In this document: in pieces, positions 6,013 to 13,252 of the stretch
Layout: each line of letters opens with the position of its first letter
How positions within the stretch are numbered: position 1 is the stretch's first letter
Source of the DNA: a virus
Reading direction: 5' to 3' (one strand)
Length of the DNA stretch: 22,686 bases
Virus record (IMG/VR): IMGVR_UViG_3300026503_000257
Coordinates: 1 to 22,686 of that record
Program-made: the position numbers and the translations under genes
The notes under the pieces: generated by a model
What the model saw: only the letters and a program-made list of their open reading frames with translations
Databases searched by the model: none
Told to the model about the DNA's origin: nothing

Positions 6013-6514
6013 CGTCTTTGTTCCTATAACGGATTACGTCACCATTCTTACCATATCCACCTTCCAAACCAAAGTCCATGTCAGCTTGTTCTTGTAATAA
6101 CACAGTCCTGCATACATCGTTAAACCACAGATTAACAATGTCTTCGTCGCTTTTACCCTTGTATCCTGTGTCCATTAACATTTTAACAAATTCGTCGTTC
6201 CAGTCTAGTTCCATGAATCCTTGTTTAGGATCTTCTGGATTCACGTCAACGTTTTTAACGTCAACCCAAGGCTCGTGTTTTAAATTAGCAGATGTTTTAT
6301 GATACTCGCTTTGTGTGATATCCTCATGCTTTAATTCAATCTCGAGTTTTGCTAATTTAGCACTAACATCATCTTCTGCATTTATCTCTGCCAGTCTGAG
6401 TTCTAAGTCCTTACCGTCATAGTAGTACTCTGCTTCAGCTGTTTGTCGTGTCTTTCCTGATAGTCCCCAGCTCGCCGGTAGTAATTTAAACGGTATTAGT
6501 TTTTTATGTTTCAT
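5993..6514 (-). CDS. Unknown 173-residue acidic protein
   Basis: Starts MKHKKLIPFKLLPASWGLSG with AGGAAAATAAT before the ATG and follows queE with a one-base gap. After a basic N-terminus (1-25) the protein has a long charged helical segment (about 35-75), a segment rich in Trp, Asp and Val (PWVDVKNVDVNPEDPKQGF), and a very acidic tail ending DDDSDDS. The acidic tail suggests an interaction with basic proteins or a DNA-mimic surface, but this is inference. Function unknown. Confidence 0.75.
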   Translation of the reverse strand: MKHKKLIPFKLLPASWGLSGKTRQTAEAEYYYDGKDLELRLAEINAEDDVSAKLAKLEIELKHEDITQSEYHKTSANLKHEPWVDVKNVDVNPEDPKQGFMELDWNDEFVKMLMDTGYKGKSDEDIVNLWFNDVCRTVLLQEQADMDFGLEGGYGKNGDVIRYRNKDDDSDDS

Positions 6515-6515
6515 A

Positions 6516-7403
6516 TTATTTTCCTATTGCGTTGCCATATATGTGTACGTGTACTCGGCTTGTGTAATTGTATCCACGTTGTATTGCTTCATCGGCTATA
6601 CTTGCTTCTGTTTGTACCAAGCCTTCGAATGTACCGCCGACACCCATAATCCATACTGGGAAGTTACATCCTGCTTCTCTGAATAGTTTGGTATTTTCTT
6701 CTACTTCTCTCCAACTTTCATCAGTGCCATTTACTACAAATTTTAGTTGACCACGACTAGAGACTTCGGCATACTTACCTACCACTTCAGGCTGAATAGC
6801 CTTTTTAGATTTCTCACCAGCAGTGCTCCACAGTTTAGGACTGATACTCCAATACCATTCTTTGCCTTCACATCTAGTATAACAACGATTAATATAATCA
6901 GCAAACTCGTCAGTGATAGGTCTAGTACCATTTGTTTCTACAGTAACAAAGTTGGGCATATTATCTCTTTTAGCAAACTCGTCTAACACACCAATCATAC
7001 CTGGCTGTGTGTTCTTTAACATAGGCTCGCCACCTGTAAACACCATGTGCGTTTCTTGTAATGTTGCAGGATGAATAAAGCTACCGTGCGGCAGAAGGGC
7101 TGTAAGCTCGTCTACTGCATCCTTTACACTACGATCGGTAATGAGATGCTTAAACTTCTTACTCCACGTATACGAACTATCACATCCTTTGTCAAACACA
7201 GGAAGATCAAACACATTATCGATGTGCGTGATATCAATTTTCTCATATGGTAAGTCGTATGTGCTAGGGTCAGTAGGATCTGTTTGACCAAAGCCATTGC
7301 ATTGTAAATTACACAAAAAGAATCTCATCCACAGGCTAGGTATGCCTACATACTGCCCTTCTCCTTGTGCTGAATAAAATGTTTCGCTGTACTTTAAGTT
7401 CAT
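6516..7403 (-). CDS. queE: 7-carboxy-7-deazaguanine synthase, QueE-like radical SAM enzyme
   Basis: A 295-residue radical SAM enzyme expected to convert 6-carboxytetrahydropterin (CPH4) into CDG, the third step of the preQ0 pathway. Family signs are the N-terminal SETFYSAQGEGQYVGIPSLW, cluster cysteines C31 and C35 (CNLQCNG), the SAM-binding MVFTGGEPML (about 120-129), VTVETNGT and SISPKL. The third cluster Cys appears to be C74 in KGCDSSYTW, which matches the CDTxxTW of QueE, but about 36 extra residues lie between C35 and C74. Length exceeds the usual 210-245. It overlaps the preceding 88-residue gene by 4 bp (ATGA). Together with FolE and QueD it forms a CDG-making set. An activase related to NrdG is less likely because of the SYTW and ETNGT context. 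Confidence 0.88.
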   Translation of the reverse strand: MNLKYSETFYSAQGEGQYVGIPSLWMRFFLCNLQCNGFGQTDPTDPSTYDLPYEKIDITHIDNVFDLPVFDKGCDSSYTWSKKFKHLITDRSVKDAVDELTALLPHGSFIHPATLQETHMVFTGGEPMLKNTQPGMIGVLDEFAKRDNMPNFVTVETNGTRPITDEFADYINRCYTRCEGKEWYWSISPKLWSTAGEKSKKAIQPEVVGKYAEVSSRGQLKFVVNGTDESWREVEENTKLFREAGCNFPVWIMGVGGTFEGLVQTEASIADEAIQRGYNYTSRVHVHIYGNAIGK

Positions 7404-7666
7404 ATGTCTATGCCCTTTAACTTGAGATACACCATCTCATCTGGTGTAGCCCATTCTGTTCTGTTCAAGTGGTGTCTGGGGAATTGCGGCGGGTCTATTT
7501 TCATTTTCCTAGTTCTAGTGTAACCTACTCTAAACCAAATTAACGACTTATTAAAAGTAGACCTTCTTGGAAAAAGTACAAAGGTTTTCTTCCAATCACT
7601 GTATATTAGGTTATCTGCAGAATAAATATAGTCTACAGCATTACCGCTCTCACCCGGAATGGGCAC
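7400..7666 (-). CDS. Unknown 88-residue basic protein, GTG start
   Basis: Begins with GTG at 7666 that shares one base with the stop of the upstream gene (TAGTG), and ends overlapping the queE start by 4 bp. This complete coupling between the DUF433-like gene and queE suggests one translation unit. The sequence is aromatic and basic (DWKKTFVLFPRRSTF, then WFRVGYTRTRKMKIDPPQFPRHHLN) and could bind nucleic acid or a partner enzyme. No known motif, cysteine or membrane segment is seen. Function unknown, though its position invites a test for a role with QueE. Confidence 0.7.
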   Translation of the reverse strand: MPIPGESGNAVDYIYSADNLIYSDWKKTFVLFPRRSTFNKSLIWFRVGYTRTRKMKIDPPQFPRHHLNRTEWATPDEMVYLKLKGIDI

Positions 7667-8202
7667 TACATACCCATCCGTTCTTTTGTTTCTAAGTATT
7701 CATCGTAGTCTAAGTCTTGGCGTGTGCGCTCAATATCAACTAACACATTGGGTATATTTCTTATTAGAGCACTGTTAACTAATGTTTCTATATCAGTTAG
7801 ACTATGCTCTCCCCGTTCATGTAAGTCGATTATTCTTAGACAACAAACTCTCAATGCTAGGTTTACTAGTGTTGTAAAGGATTGTTTGTGCGGATAGTAC
7901 TGAAGCGAAGCTGCTAGTAGTTTCATATACGGAACTTGATGCAGCCTAGTAATTTCTATTACAACATCAAATTCATCTTTACCCACATTTATCAAGTCAA
8001 GTAACTGATCGTCTGGTGCTCCAGGTAACGTGGTATTTTCTGCATAAAAACTAATAGCATCCACAATGTCTTGCCTGTCCATCGATGGATAAAGTTCATA
8101 CAATTTTTCAAATGTTGCCCCACTTGCAATCTTATCACAAATGCCATCGACTGGGACAAGCCCGTTTGTTACAACGAATGTGTTCTGTCTTTTCTCGATC
8201 AT
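7666..8202 (-). CDS. Protein with DUF433-like N-terminal helix-turn-helix
   Basis: 178 residues. The N-terminal segment VPVDGICDKIASGATFEKLYELYPSMDRQDIVDAISFYAEN (given here by ends: residues about 17-57) follows the DUF433 pattern of a winged helix found in antitoxins, with PVD, an A-S-G-A turn, YPS and a D-I-V-D-A-I-xF helix. The rest (60-178) is helical with a Leu/Ile-rich core and no known motif. Usual DUF433 proteins are about 75 residues, so this has an extra C-terminal domain. It follows folE by 10 bp. A regulatory role near the deazaguanine genes is possible, as is a simple DNA-binding protein. Confidence 0.7.
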   Translation of the reverse strand: MIEKRQNTFVVTNGLVPVDGICDKIASGATFEKLYELYPSMDRQDIVDAISFYAENTTLPGAPDDQLLDLINVGKDEFDVVIEITRLHQVPYMKLLAASLQYYPHKQSFTTLVNLALRVCCLRIIDLHERGEHSLTDIETLVNSALIRNIPNVLVDIERTRQDLDYDEYLETKERMGM

Positions 8203-8212
8203 TGTTAGTGCC

Positions 8213-8890
8213 TTATTTAGATGAGTTTACAATGTTCATGAATTCAGCACGAACGTCTGGTTCGTTCTTAAAGCAACCTCCTAGCTTGCTAGTGATTGTT
8301 GAGGAGCCTGTGTCCTCGACACCTCGACTCTTAACGCAATAATGTTGTGCATCAACAATAACTCCAATATTGGGCGTATCTAATATATACGACAATGCAT
8401 GATAAACTTGTTCAGTTAATCTTTCTTGGATTTGTGGACGTTTAGCAAAATATTCAACAACTCTGTTAAGTTTACTAAGTCCTAGCACTCTTTCATTTGG
8501 GATGTAGCCCACTGTAGCAACACCATCAATTACAACAAAGTGATGCTCGCAGTTTGATTGAACATTAATGTTACGCTCAATAACCATTTCGTCGTACTTC
8601 ATTTTATTGTCTACTGCTGTACACTTTGGGAATGCTTCGTAGTCAAGTCCCCAAAAGATTTCGTTAACATACATCTTTGCCACACGCTTAGGTGTGTCCA
8701 TAAGACTGTCATCTGAAAGGTCTAGCCCCATGACGTTCATGATGTTTTTAAAGTGTTCTTCGATTAGATCAATTTTATCTGTACGAGAAAACCCGTTGTT
8801 ATCAACTGGTGTTTCAACACCCATCTTTACTAGATGTTCGTGTACTCTGCGACCCAGATCTGGGTCAGTTTTAGTCTTATTATAAGCCAT
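8213..8890 (-). CDS. folE: GTP cyclohydrolase I, FolE
   Basis: A 225-residue enzyme that opens GTP to 7,8-dihydroneopterin triphosphate, the first step toward deazaguanines and folate. The zinc ligands are visible: C114 in CEHHFVVIDG with H116/H117, and C185 in AQHYCVKSRGVED. The C-terminal part of the active site, with TGSSTITS and a GCF ending, is complete. Length matches the bacterial enzyme (about 222). The start at 8890 has a strong AGGAAGGAG site, and the gene lies behind a composite promoter region (8943-8972). In this window it feeds QueD and QueE, so the purpose is most likely base modification, not folate. It acts as a decamer in the cytoplasm in other organisms. Confidence 0.96.
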   Translation of the reverse strand: MAYNKTKTDPDLGRRVHEHLVKMGVETPVDNNGFSRTDKIDLIEEHFKNIMNVMGLDLSDDSLMDTPKRVAKMYVNEIFWGLDYEAFPKCTAVDNKMKYDEMVIERNINVQSNCEHHFVVIDGVATVGYIPNERVLGLSKLNRVVEYFAKRPQIQERLTEQVYHALSYILDTPNIGVIVDAQHYCVKSRGVEDTGSSTITSKLGGCFKNEPDVRAEFMNIVNSSK

Positions 8891-8933
8891 TCGATTCTCC
8901 TTCCTAACGCGGATTTAAATTTTTGAATTGTGT

Positions 8934-8951
8934 TGCTACCTTTGTGTAGCA
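8934..8951 (-). promoter_or_regulatory. 5'-terminal hairpin upstream of folE
   Basis: TGCTAC-ACAAAG-GTAGCA on the minus strand is a perfect 6-bp stem with a 6-nt loop. It starts about six bases past the GATAAATA octamer, so a late transcript would begin with the hairpin. It lies more than 30 nt upstream of the folE ribosome binding site and does not mask it. A role in mRNA stability is a guess. Confidence 0.45.
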
Positions 8952-8972
8952 TTTATATTTATCAACTGTCAA
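8943..8972 (-). promoter_or_regulatory. Composite promoter region for folE
   Basis: On the minus strand TTGACA (8967-8972) and TACACA (8943-8948) stand 18 bp apart, a plausible sigma70 promoter, and between them lies GATAAATA (8956-8963), a T4-type late octamer. The region overlaps the end of the upstream 64-residue gene. It suggests that folE can be transcribed both early by unmodified host polymerase and late. Confidence 0.45.
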
Positions 8973-9156
8973 GTTTGATAATACCATTTTCCCAATTTTC
9001 TACTACATCCTCAGCATAGTGGATGCTTTTATTGAGCAATGTACGTGTCTCTTTCATAACACCATCCTCGAACAAGTCGACGACATAAGTCATGTCAGGG
9101 CCTTTAGTACCATCGCTGATATATTTAACTTTTCTTATTTTTGCAATACGTTCCAT
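8962..9156 (-). CDS. Unknown 64-residue protein
   Basis: The chosen start is the ATG at 9156 that overlaps the stop of the phosphoribosyltransferase gene by one base (TAATG), with GTGGAAG as ribosome binding site. A start four codons earlier (9168) is also possible. The product MERIAKIRKVKYISDGTKGP has a basic N-terminus and an acidic helical C-terminus (HYAEDVVENWENGIIKLDS), with alternating hydrophobic residues that suggest a small beta-sheet followed by a helix. Function unknown. The folE promoter lies in its 3' end. Confidence 0.7.
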   Translation of the reverse strand: MERIAKIRKVKYISDGTKGPDMTYVVDLFEDGVMKETRTLLNKSIHYAEDVVENWENGIIKLDS

Positions 9157-9617
9157 TACTTCCACCATTCCTCATAAGGAAAAACGATCCAATTGTTATC
9201 CTCAAGTTCAATTTCTTCTGCATAATAGTCTACACCATCGAACGAACTTGATTGCTTGTTAAATATTGTAGCATATCTGATGTCAGAATACAAGCTATTA
9301 TTTTTATTAATAGCTTCAGATATACCAGACAGAGTGCTACCAGTGTCGTTGATATCATCGATAACAAGAATATCTGTGTTACTATGATTGCTTAAAATAC
9401 TTTGTAGTTGTTCAGCATCTTCGAAATCACCATCCCTTGTTTGCCAGTTGAATCCTTCGAACGGAACGTTTAAATAGTGACTGAGCATTACACCGGGTAT
9501 ATATCCTCCTCTACCAGGCCCAATTACTACACCTGGATTAAACGAGTCCAAGGAAATCATACGCACCAAATCAGCAAGGTATGATTCTAAATCATCCCAT
9601 GTATAAAATTTCTTCAT
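9156..9617 (-). CDS. Phosphoribosyltransferase
   Basis: A 153-residue type I phosphoribosyltransferase-fold protein. The PRPP-binding loop ILVIDDINDTGSTL (about residues 82-95) with the adjacent Asp pair is typical, and the P-P loop region VVIGPGRGGYIPGVML (about 30-45) resembles hypoxanthine/xanthine-guanine transferases. The length fits the Gpt type. Such enzymes join a nucleobase to PRPP. In this phage it could salvage guanine/xanthine for nucleotide supply, or act on a deazapurine, which is speculative. The start is the ATG at 9617, overlapping the epimerase stop (TGATG). The GTG one codon upstream is a less likely start. Confidence 0.85.
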   Translation of the reverse strand: MKKFYTWDDLESYLADLVRMISLDSFNPGVVIGPGRGGYIPGVMLSHYLNVPFEGFNWQTRDGDFEDAEQLQSILSNHSNTDILVIDDINDTGSTLSGISEAINKNNSLYSDIRYATIFNKQSSSFDGVDYYAEEIELEDNNWIVFPYEEWWK

Positions 9618-10600
9618 CACGTTTTCCTTTTAGATTTTGCAGATTGCCATTTGATCTCATCTCTGATAATATCTTCAATAGACATAGCAGGACTCCATCC
9701 TAATACTTTAGCGGCTTTGCTATTATCTGCAAAAGTACCTACCATATCACCCGGTCGCCTAGGCGTAATAGATGTATCAATCTCTGTGTCTAGTTCTTTT
9801 GCAACCAGATCAACAAGTTGTTTTGTGCTGACAGGATTGCTACTACCAATGTTTAATGTAGTTGAATCGCCACCGTCACTCAAGTAGTTAACAGCGGATT
9901 GGAACGCTCTTGCAACGTCACTCACGTGGGTATAGTCACGAATGTTTGTTCCGTCTACAGTGTCGTAGTCGTCGCCGTTAATCTCAAACCCTTCGTTCTC
10001 CATAGCTTTTCGTGTAAGTATGGGAAGAACATGAACAAGCGGATCTTTTTGATAACCGTATCGGCCATTAGCACTGCCTGCAACATTAAACAGTCTCAAG
10101 TTAACAAAGTTAAAATCGTTTGCCGTTGCATAGTCTTGGATAATTTGCTCACAGATCATTTTTGATCTGCCATATGGATTGATTGGACTTAGGCTATCGT
10201 CTTCTTTGAACATACCATTGTCTTGTTGGCTTGTACCGTATACACTACTACTTGATGCAAATATAAAGTTCTTTACACCAGCGTCAGCGCAGTTATTAAG
10301 CAAGTTGATTGTTTGATAGACATTTTGTGTGTACGTGGTCGCCGGGTCCTTCATACTAGCTGGTACACTGTTATTTGCCGCTATATGAATAACTACATCA
10401 GGTTTAAGTAACTTTAATATACCGTTAACTTGTTTGTTATCAACCTCAAACGGGTATTGGGTTACACCTTCTAATGTGCGTTTGCTTTTATCAATGTTAA
10501 CAACATTGTATCCGCTGTCTGATAACAATCGACAAACGTTACTTCCAATAAAGCCGCTGCCTCCCGTTACAACCACAGATTTTTCTGTTATGTTATTCAC
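9617..10600 (-). CDS. NAD-dependent sugar epimerase, GalE-like SDR
   Basis: An extended short-chain dehydrogenase of 327 residues, the family of UDP-glucose 4-epimerase and dTDP-glucose dehydratase. The Rossmann motif TGGSGFIGS lies at about 11-19, the catalytic ASSSSVYG serine segment near 113-120, and the NPYGRSKMICEQ tyrosine-lysine pair near 140. The C-terminal RPGDMVGTFADNSKAAKVLGW segment is typical of GalE-like epimerases. The start is the GTG at 10600, because AGAGGA lies seven bases upstream and it overlaps the stop of the glycosyltransferase gene (AGTGAATAA). A longer reading to 10639 is unlikely. It follows a GT4-like glycosyltransferase, so it probably supplies a nucleotide sugar to it. 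The sugar and final acceptor are not known. Confidence 0.9.
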   Translation of the reverse strand: MNNITEKSVVVTGGSGFIGSNVCRLLSDSGYNVVNIDKSKRTLEGVTQYPFEVDNKQVNGILKLLKPDVVIHIAANNSVPASMKDPATTYTQNVYQTINLLNNCADAGVKNFIFASSSSVYGTSQQDNGMFKEDDSLSPINPYGRSKMICEQIIQDYATANDFNFVNLRLFNVAGSANGRYGYQKDPLVHVLPILTRKAMENEGFEINGDDYDTVDGTNIRDYTHVSDVARAFQSAVNYLSDGGDSTTLNIGSSNPVSTKQLVDLVAKELDTEIDTSITPRRPGDMVGTFADNSKAAKVLGWSPAMSIEDIIRDEIKWQSAKSKRKT

Positions 10601-11651
10601 TTGTGTGTCCTCTAATAATTGTGTACAGTTTCTCACCACTGAAAAACTCTTTTCTTAAATTGCTTTCCAAATCTTGTATTCGATTATCTCGTTCGTAACT
10701 AGGAGTAAGAACTGCTTGTATGTATTCAACTATCTTATCCTTGTGGTTCAAATAGCTGTCCCAATCCTCTGTCCATGCACTTGGATATTTAAAGTAGTCA
10801 TCGTACATCTCTGTATAACTAAGTCTGTCTGGAACAATAGGTTGAGCACCTACAATGGCTCCTTCGTAACAACTGATGCCTAATGTTTCTTGTGTGTTAG
10901 CACTGAACACTGCTTTGGCTTTACCAAGTAGATCATGATACTCGTCTTTGGTTAGCGTTTGTTCCTGACAAACAATAAAGTCTGTGTCTGGAAAGCTGTT
11001 AGCTAAGTCTTTGAAAATATCAACTTGTTTTTCAGGTGCGACCCGATGAGGGAATAGTACAATATCTTCTTTGTCGGCAGAAGTATGTGTGTCTAATAAT
11101 CCCTTCATGTACTCCATTGGCCAACCCACTTTGTGAATTTTATTTAAATCCACATCTGGGAATGCCTCTAAAAATAATTCTATATGAAAGTCGGTAGCAT
11201 AAAAATTATCATCGAAGGCATTGAACATTGCAAGTTCTGTGTGTCTGCACCATGGAGCGTTACCTATCAGCCTTCCTAAAAAGTCTGCTGGGTCATAACT
11301 ACCGGCATGCCACATGCCTCCGATTTTAATTTTTACATCAAGTAATTCAGCCATATACTTTAATTGAAGAACTGTAGGGTTCCAAGCATCAGTGTATAAG
11401 AAGTAGTCTCCGTCTTGTACAGTACCGTCTGCAAACATCTGGCTAATTGTTTTCAGTTGCTCGCTTTTCCAGTAATTAGTTCCACTGAAGTTTAAAAATG
11501 CTCCCGGAGTTGTGTCTTGAGGAGCATCAGCTGGTCCCTCTATAACATGTACCTCTAGCCCAGCATCACGCATTTGCTGAGGCAAATGCTTTTTCCACTG
11601 CGCAGTGTATCTTGTTTCTACAGGTTCTATTTCAACTAAGTATACTTTCAT
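10593..11651 (-). CDS. GT-B glycosyltransferase (GT4-like)
   Basis: A 352-residue protein whose C-terminal half has the retaining GT4 layout: the donor-binding FPHRVAPEKQVDIFKDLA (about 199-216), KAVFSANTQETLGISCYEG (about 250-268) with the E-x7-E motif, and GAQPIVPDRLSYTEMY. The N-terminal half is less like GT4 and has a Trp/His/Cys-rich middle (GGMWHAGSYDP, APWCRHTELAMFN). No membrane segment is seen, so it acts in the cytoplasm. It transfers a sugar from a nucleotide donor. The acceptor might be an outer-membrane or capsule intermediate, a protein, or a modified DNA base. It sits immediately upstream of the GalE-like gene, which it overlaps by 8 bp. Confidence 0.85.
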   Translation of the reverse strand: MKVYLVEIEPVETRYTAQWKKHLPQQMRDAGLEVHVIEGPADAPQDTTPGAFLNFSGTNYWKSEQLKTISQMFADGTVQDGDYFLYTDAWNPTVLQLKYMAELLDVKIKIGGMWHAGSYDPADFLGRLIGNAPWCRHTELAMFNAFDDNFYATDFHIELFLEAFPDVDLNKIHKVGWPMEYMKGLLDTHTSADKEDIVLFPHRVAPEKQVDIFKDLANSFPDTDFIVCQEQTLTKDEYHDLLGKAKAVFSANTQETLGISCYEGAIVGAQPIVPDRLSYTEMYDDYFKYPSAWTEDWDSYLNHKDKIVEYIQAVLTPSYERDNRIQDLESNLRKEFFSGEKLYTIIRGHTSE

Positions 11652-11653
11652 AA

Positions 11654-11836
11654 TTACATGCTGTTCTTTTTATCTTGAATTTCTGCACGTCTAGTCTTAG
11701 CTAGTTTACCTAAATCGCCTAATGCTTTACGAGCACGAGCTGATGCAGCTTTCACACCCTTTGATTCGAATTTTTCACTCTCCTCTAAGTATGTTTCCAT
11801 TGCCGCTTTGATTTGTAAATGTGTTTCTGAACTCAT
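11654..11836 (-). CDS. Hc1-like small basic DNA-binding protein
   Basis: A 60-residue, Ala/Lys/Arg-rich protein starting MSSETHLQIKAAMETYLE. The core KAASARARKALGDLGKLAK (residues 29-47) followed by TRRAEIQDKKN follows the pattern of the chlamydial histone H1-like Hc1 family (KAAxxRxRxxxxxLxKLAKxxR). Such proteins condense or coat DNA. In the phage it could compact host or phage DNA during takeover or packaging, which is inference. Two helices are likely. It lies between two glycosyltransferase-like genes, 2 bp upstream of the GT4-like gene. A good AAGGAGAGAAC site precedes its ATG at 11836. Confidence 0.75.
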   Translation of the reverse strand: MSSETHLQIKAAMETYLEESEKFESKGVKAASARARKALGDLGKLAKTRRAEIQDKKNSM

Positions 11837-11852
11837 AGTTCTCTCCTTAGTG

Positions 11853-12887
11853 TTATTCCGTATTTGATACGGATTCGATTATGGCACCATAATTTTTTTG
11901 ATATTCCATTAGGGTGTCGTAATTATGTTGTAATATTTCTGCAGTTTCTAGTGAATACATATCGATATGCATTTGTTTAATGGACAGTCCTTTTAGCTGT
12001 TCCAGCACATGATTCATTCTCTTGTCGTCATCGAGCGAATCGTATCTTTCGTCAAATATGTGTGGGAAGGTTTTAAATCCCATTTTGCGTAACTCTTTCA
12101 ATGAATTTTTATTACCGATAAGTAAGAAAGGTCTCTTATTATATATGCTTCGGAATATCTTCTCACTGAAAAATACTGGTTCCCAATGCGCTAATTGTGC
12201 ACAATGAAACTGATCATGGAAATAAAATGTTTCAGGGACCAAGTCGAAGTAAGTTCTATCGTAAATATCAAAAAACTCTTTCCCTGGATCTTGAAAGGTT
12301 CTGCGCTCCATTACAGTTTTGTGTCCCTCAGCAGACTTTGGAACTTTGTCGTGAAACCATGGATGTAACTCTTCCTTAAAGTCGTTTATCCATGTCCATT
12401 CGCAACTGTCAATGAGATTATTTTCGTAGATATAATTCATTGCTTCGATACGATGGTCTCTTGGCTCTCCGCACAAGTATGTGAATAACTTTTCTCTGTG
12501 GGTATTGTTTCGTAATACCTCATATTGTGCATGGTAATCAGTTGTGTTTGTGACAAGTACGGATGCCCAAATTGGATAGTATGCTACAGTTAGTCTACTA
12601 CTTGGGTTGTTTTCTTTGCACCACATATCGTATAGATCTTGGACATTAACATTACCCCACCATAGTGTTACTAAACTGGGGTCAACGGATGCAATACTGC
12701 ACTGCTCGTATATAACAGTAAACAAGTCCATGCCACGAGAAGTGTGAGTAGATTGCCTATCCGGATCTATAAAAAGCCCGCCCTCAGTGATTAAGTCCAT
12801 TGAGATAGTCTCGCCAGCTGGCATCAGGGCTAACTCTTCGTGCAAAGTTTCGCCTGGGTAACCTGAATACAGCTGGATATGATTCAT
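11853..12887 (-). CDS. Putative glycosyltransferase-like protein (GT10/GT47-like C-terminus)
   Basis: 344 residues. The C-terminal portion EPVFFSEKIFRSIYNKRPF followed by LLIGNKNSLKELRKMGFKTF (about 235-275) resembles the nucleotide-sugar binding half of fucosyl- and exostosin-type glycosyltransferases, in which a T/S-E-K-x-xx-x-l segment and a KPFIxxG-x-xGSL loop are typical. The N-terminal half has an unusual Trp- and Asp-rich sequence and no recognisable motif. No signal peptide or membrane segment is visible. It overlaps the stop of queD (ATGA), so the two are translated together. It is the second glycosyltransferase-like gene in a 2.3-kb stretch. Confidence in a glycosyltransferase is moderate; an unrelated conserved phage protein is possible. 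Confidence 0.6.
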   Translation of the reverse strand: MNHIQLYSGYPGETLHEELALMPAGETISMDLITEGGLFIDPDRQSTHTSRGMDLFTVIYEQCSIASVDPSLVTLWWGNVNVQDLYDMWCKENNPSSRLTVAYYPIWASVLVTNTTDYHAQYEVLRNNTHREKLFTYLCGEPRDHRIEAMNYIYENNLIDSCEWTWINDFKEELHPWFHDKVPKSAEGHKTVMERRTFQDPGKEFFDIYDRTYFDLVPETFYFHDQFHCAQLAHWEPVFFSEKIFRSIYNKRPFLLIGNKNSLKELRKMGFKTFPHIFDERYDSLDDDKRMNHVLEQLKGLSIKQMHIDMYSLETAEILQHNYDTLMEYQKNYGAIIESVSNTE

Positions 12888-13252
12888 TCCTGATACTCTA
12901 TTTCACAACCATTTTCGTTGTCTTCTGCAACAGATATCTTTAGCCAGCGGTCTGGGTACTTGGCTTGTACATGCTCCGCTAAATCATCTGCGATCATTTC
13001 ACAGCTCTTGTAATCCAACTGCAATGTGTCTTGTGTGTACAGTCTTTCCATCCAGCGTTTAAACTGAATAAACTCCACGTCTCTGTCATTGTGGAACACT
13101 TCAAGCCAAACTTTAAAATGGAATATATGTCGGTGGGGATATCCTAAAAAAGATACGTCATCCCAATCGCCTGTTGCTAGATTGGGATCAGTATCAGCGC
13201 CTGGATACTTGTGTACACCTTCCTTTTGAAACGTTACCCAAATACTTCTCAT
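12884..13252 (-). CDS. queD: 6-carboxytetrahydropterin synthase-like protein, QueD
   Basis: A 122-residue member of the QueD/6-pyruvoyl-tetrahydropterin synthase fold, expected to turn dihydroneopterin triphosphate from FolE into CPH4 for QueE. Zinc ligands fit H14 (EGVHKYPG) and the H40-x-H42 pair (GYPHRHIFHF). The segment LDYKSCEMIADDL (79-91) matches the PTxEN helix, and E110 fits the catalytic Glu. The usual catalytic Cys four residues before the HxH is a Leu (L36), while C84 lies in the helix, so the chemistry may differ. The start is the ATG at 13252, overlapping the stop of the 24-residue peptide (TGATG) with GAGGA upstream. A TTG one codon earlier is not preferred. I recall close relatives of this sequence type in T4-like marine phages. 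Confidence 0.85.
   Translation of the reverse strand: MRSIWVTFQKEGVHKYPGADTDPNLATGDWDDVSFLGYPHRHIFHFKVWLEVFHNDRDVEFIQFKRWMERLYTQDTLQLDYKSCEMIADDLAEHVQAKYPDRWLKISVAEDNENGCEIEYQE

Noticed and set aside
7167-7195. TTGACA-N17-TATACG promoter-like match inside queE
   Set aside because: The second box is weak, the site lies in mid-gene and no gene starts just downstream.
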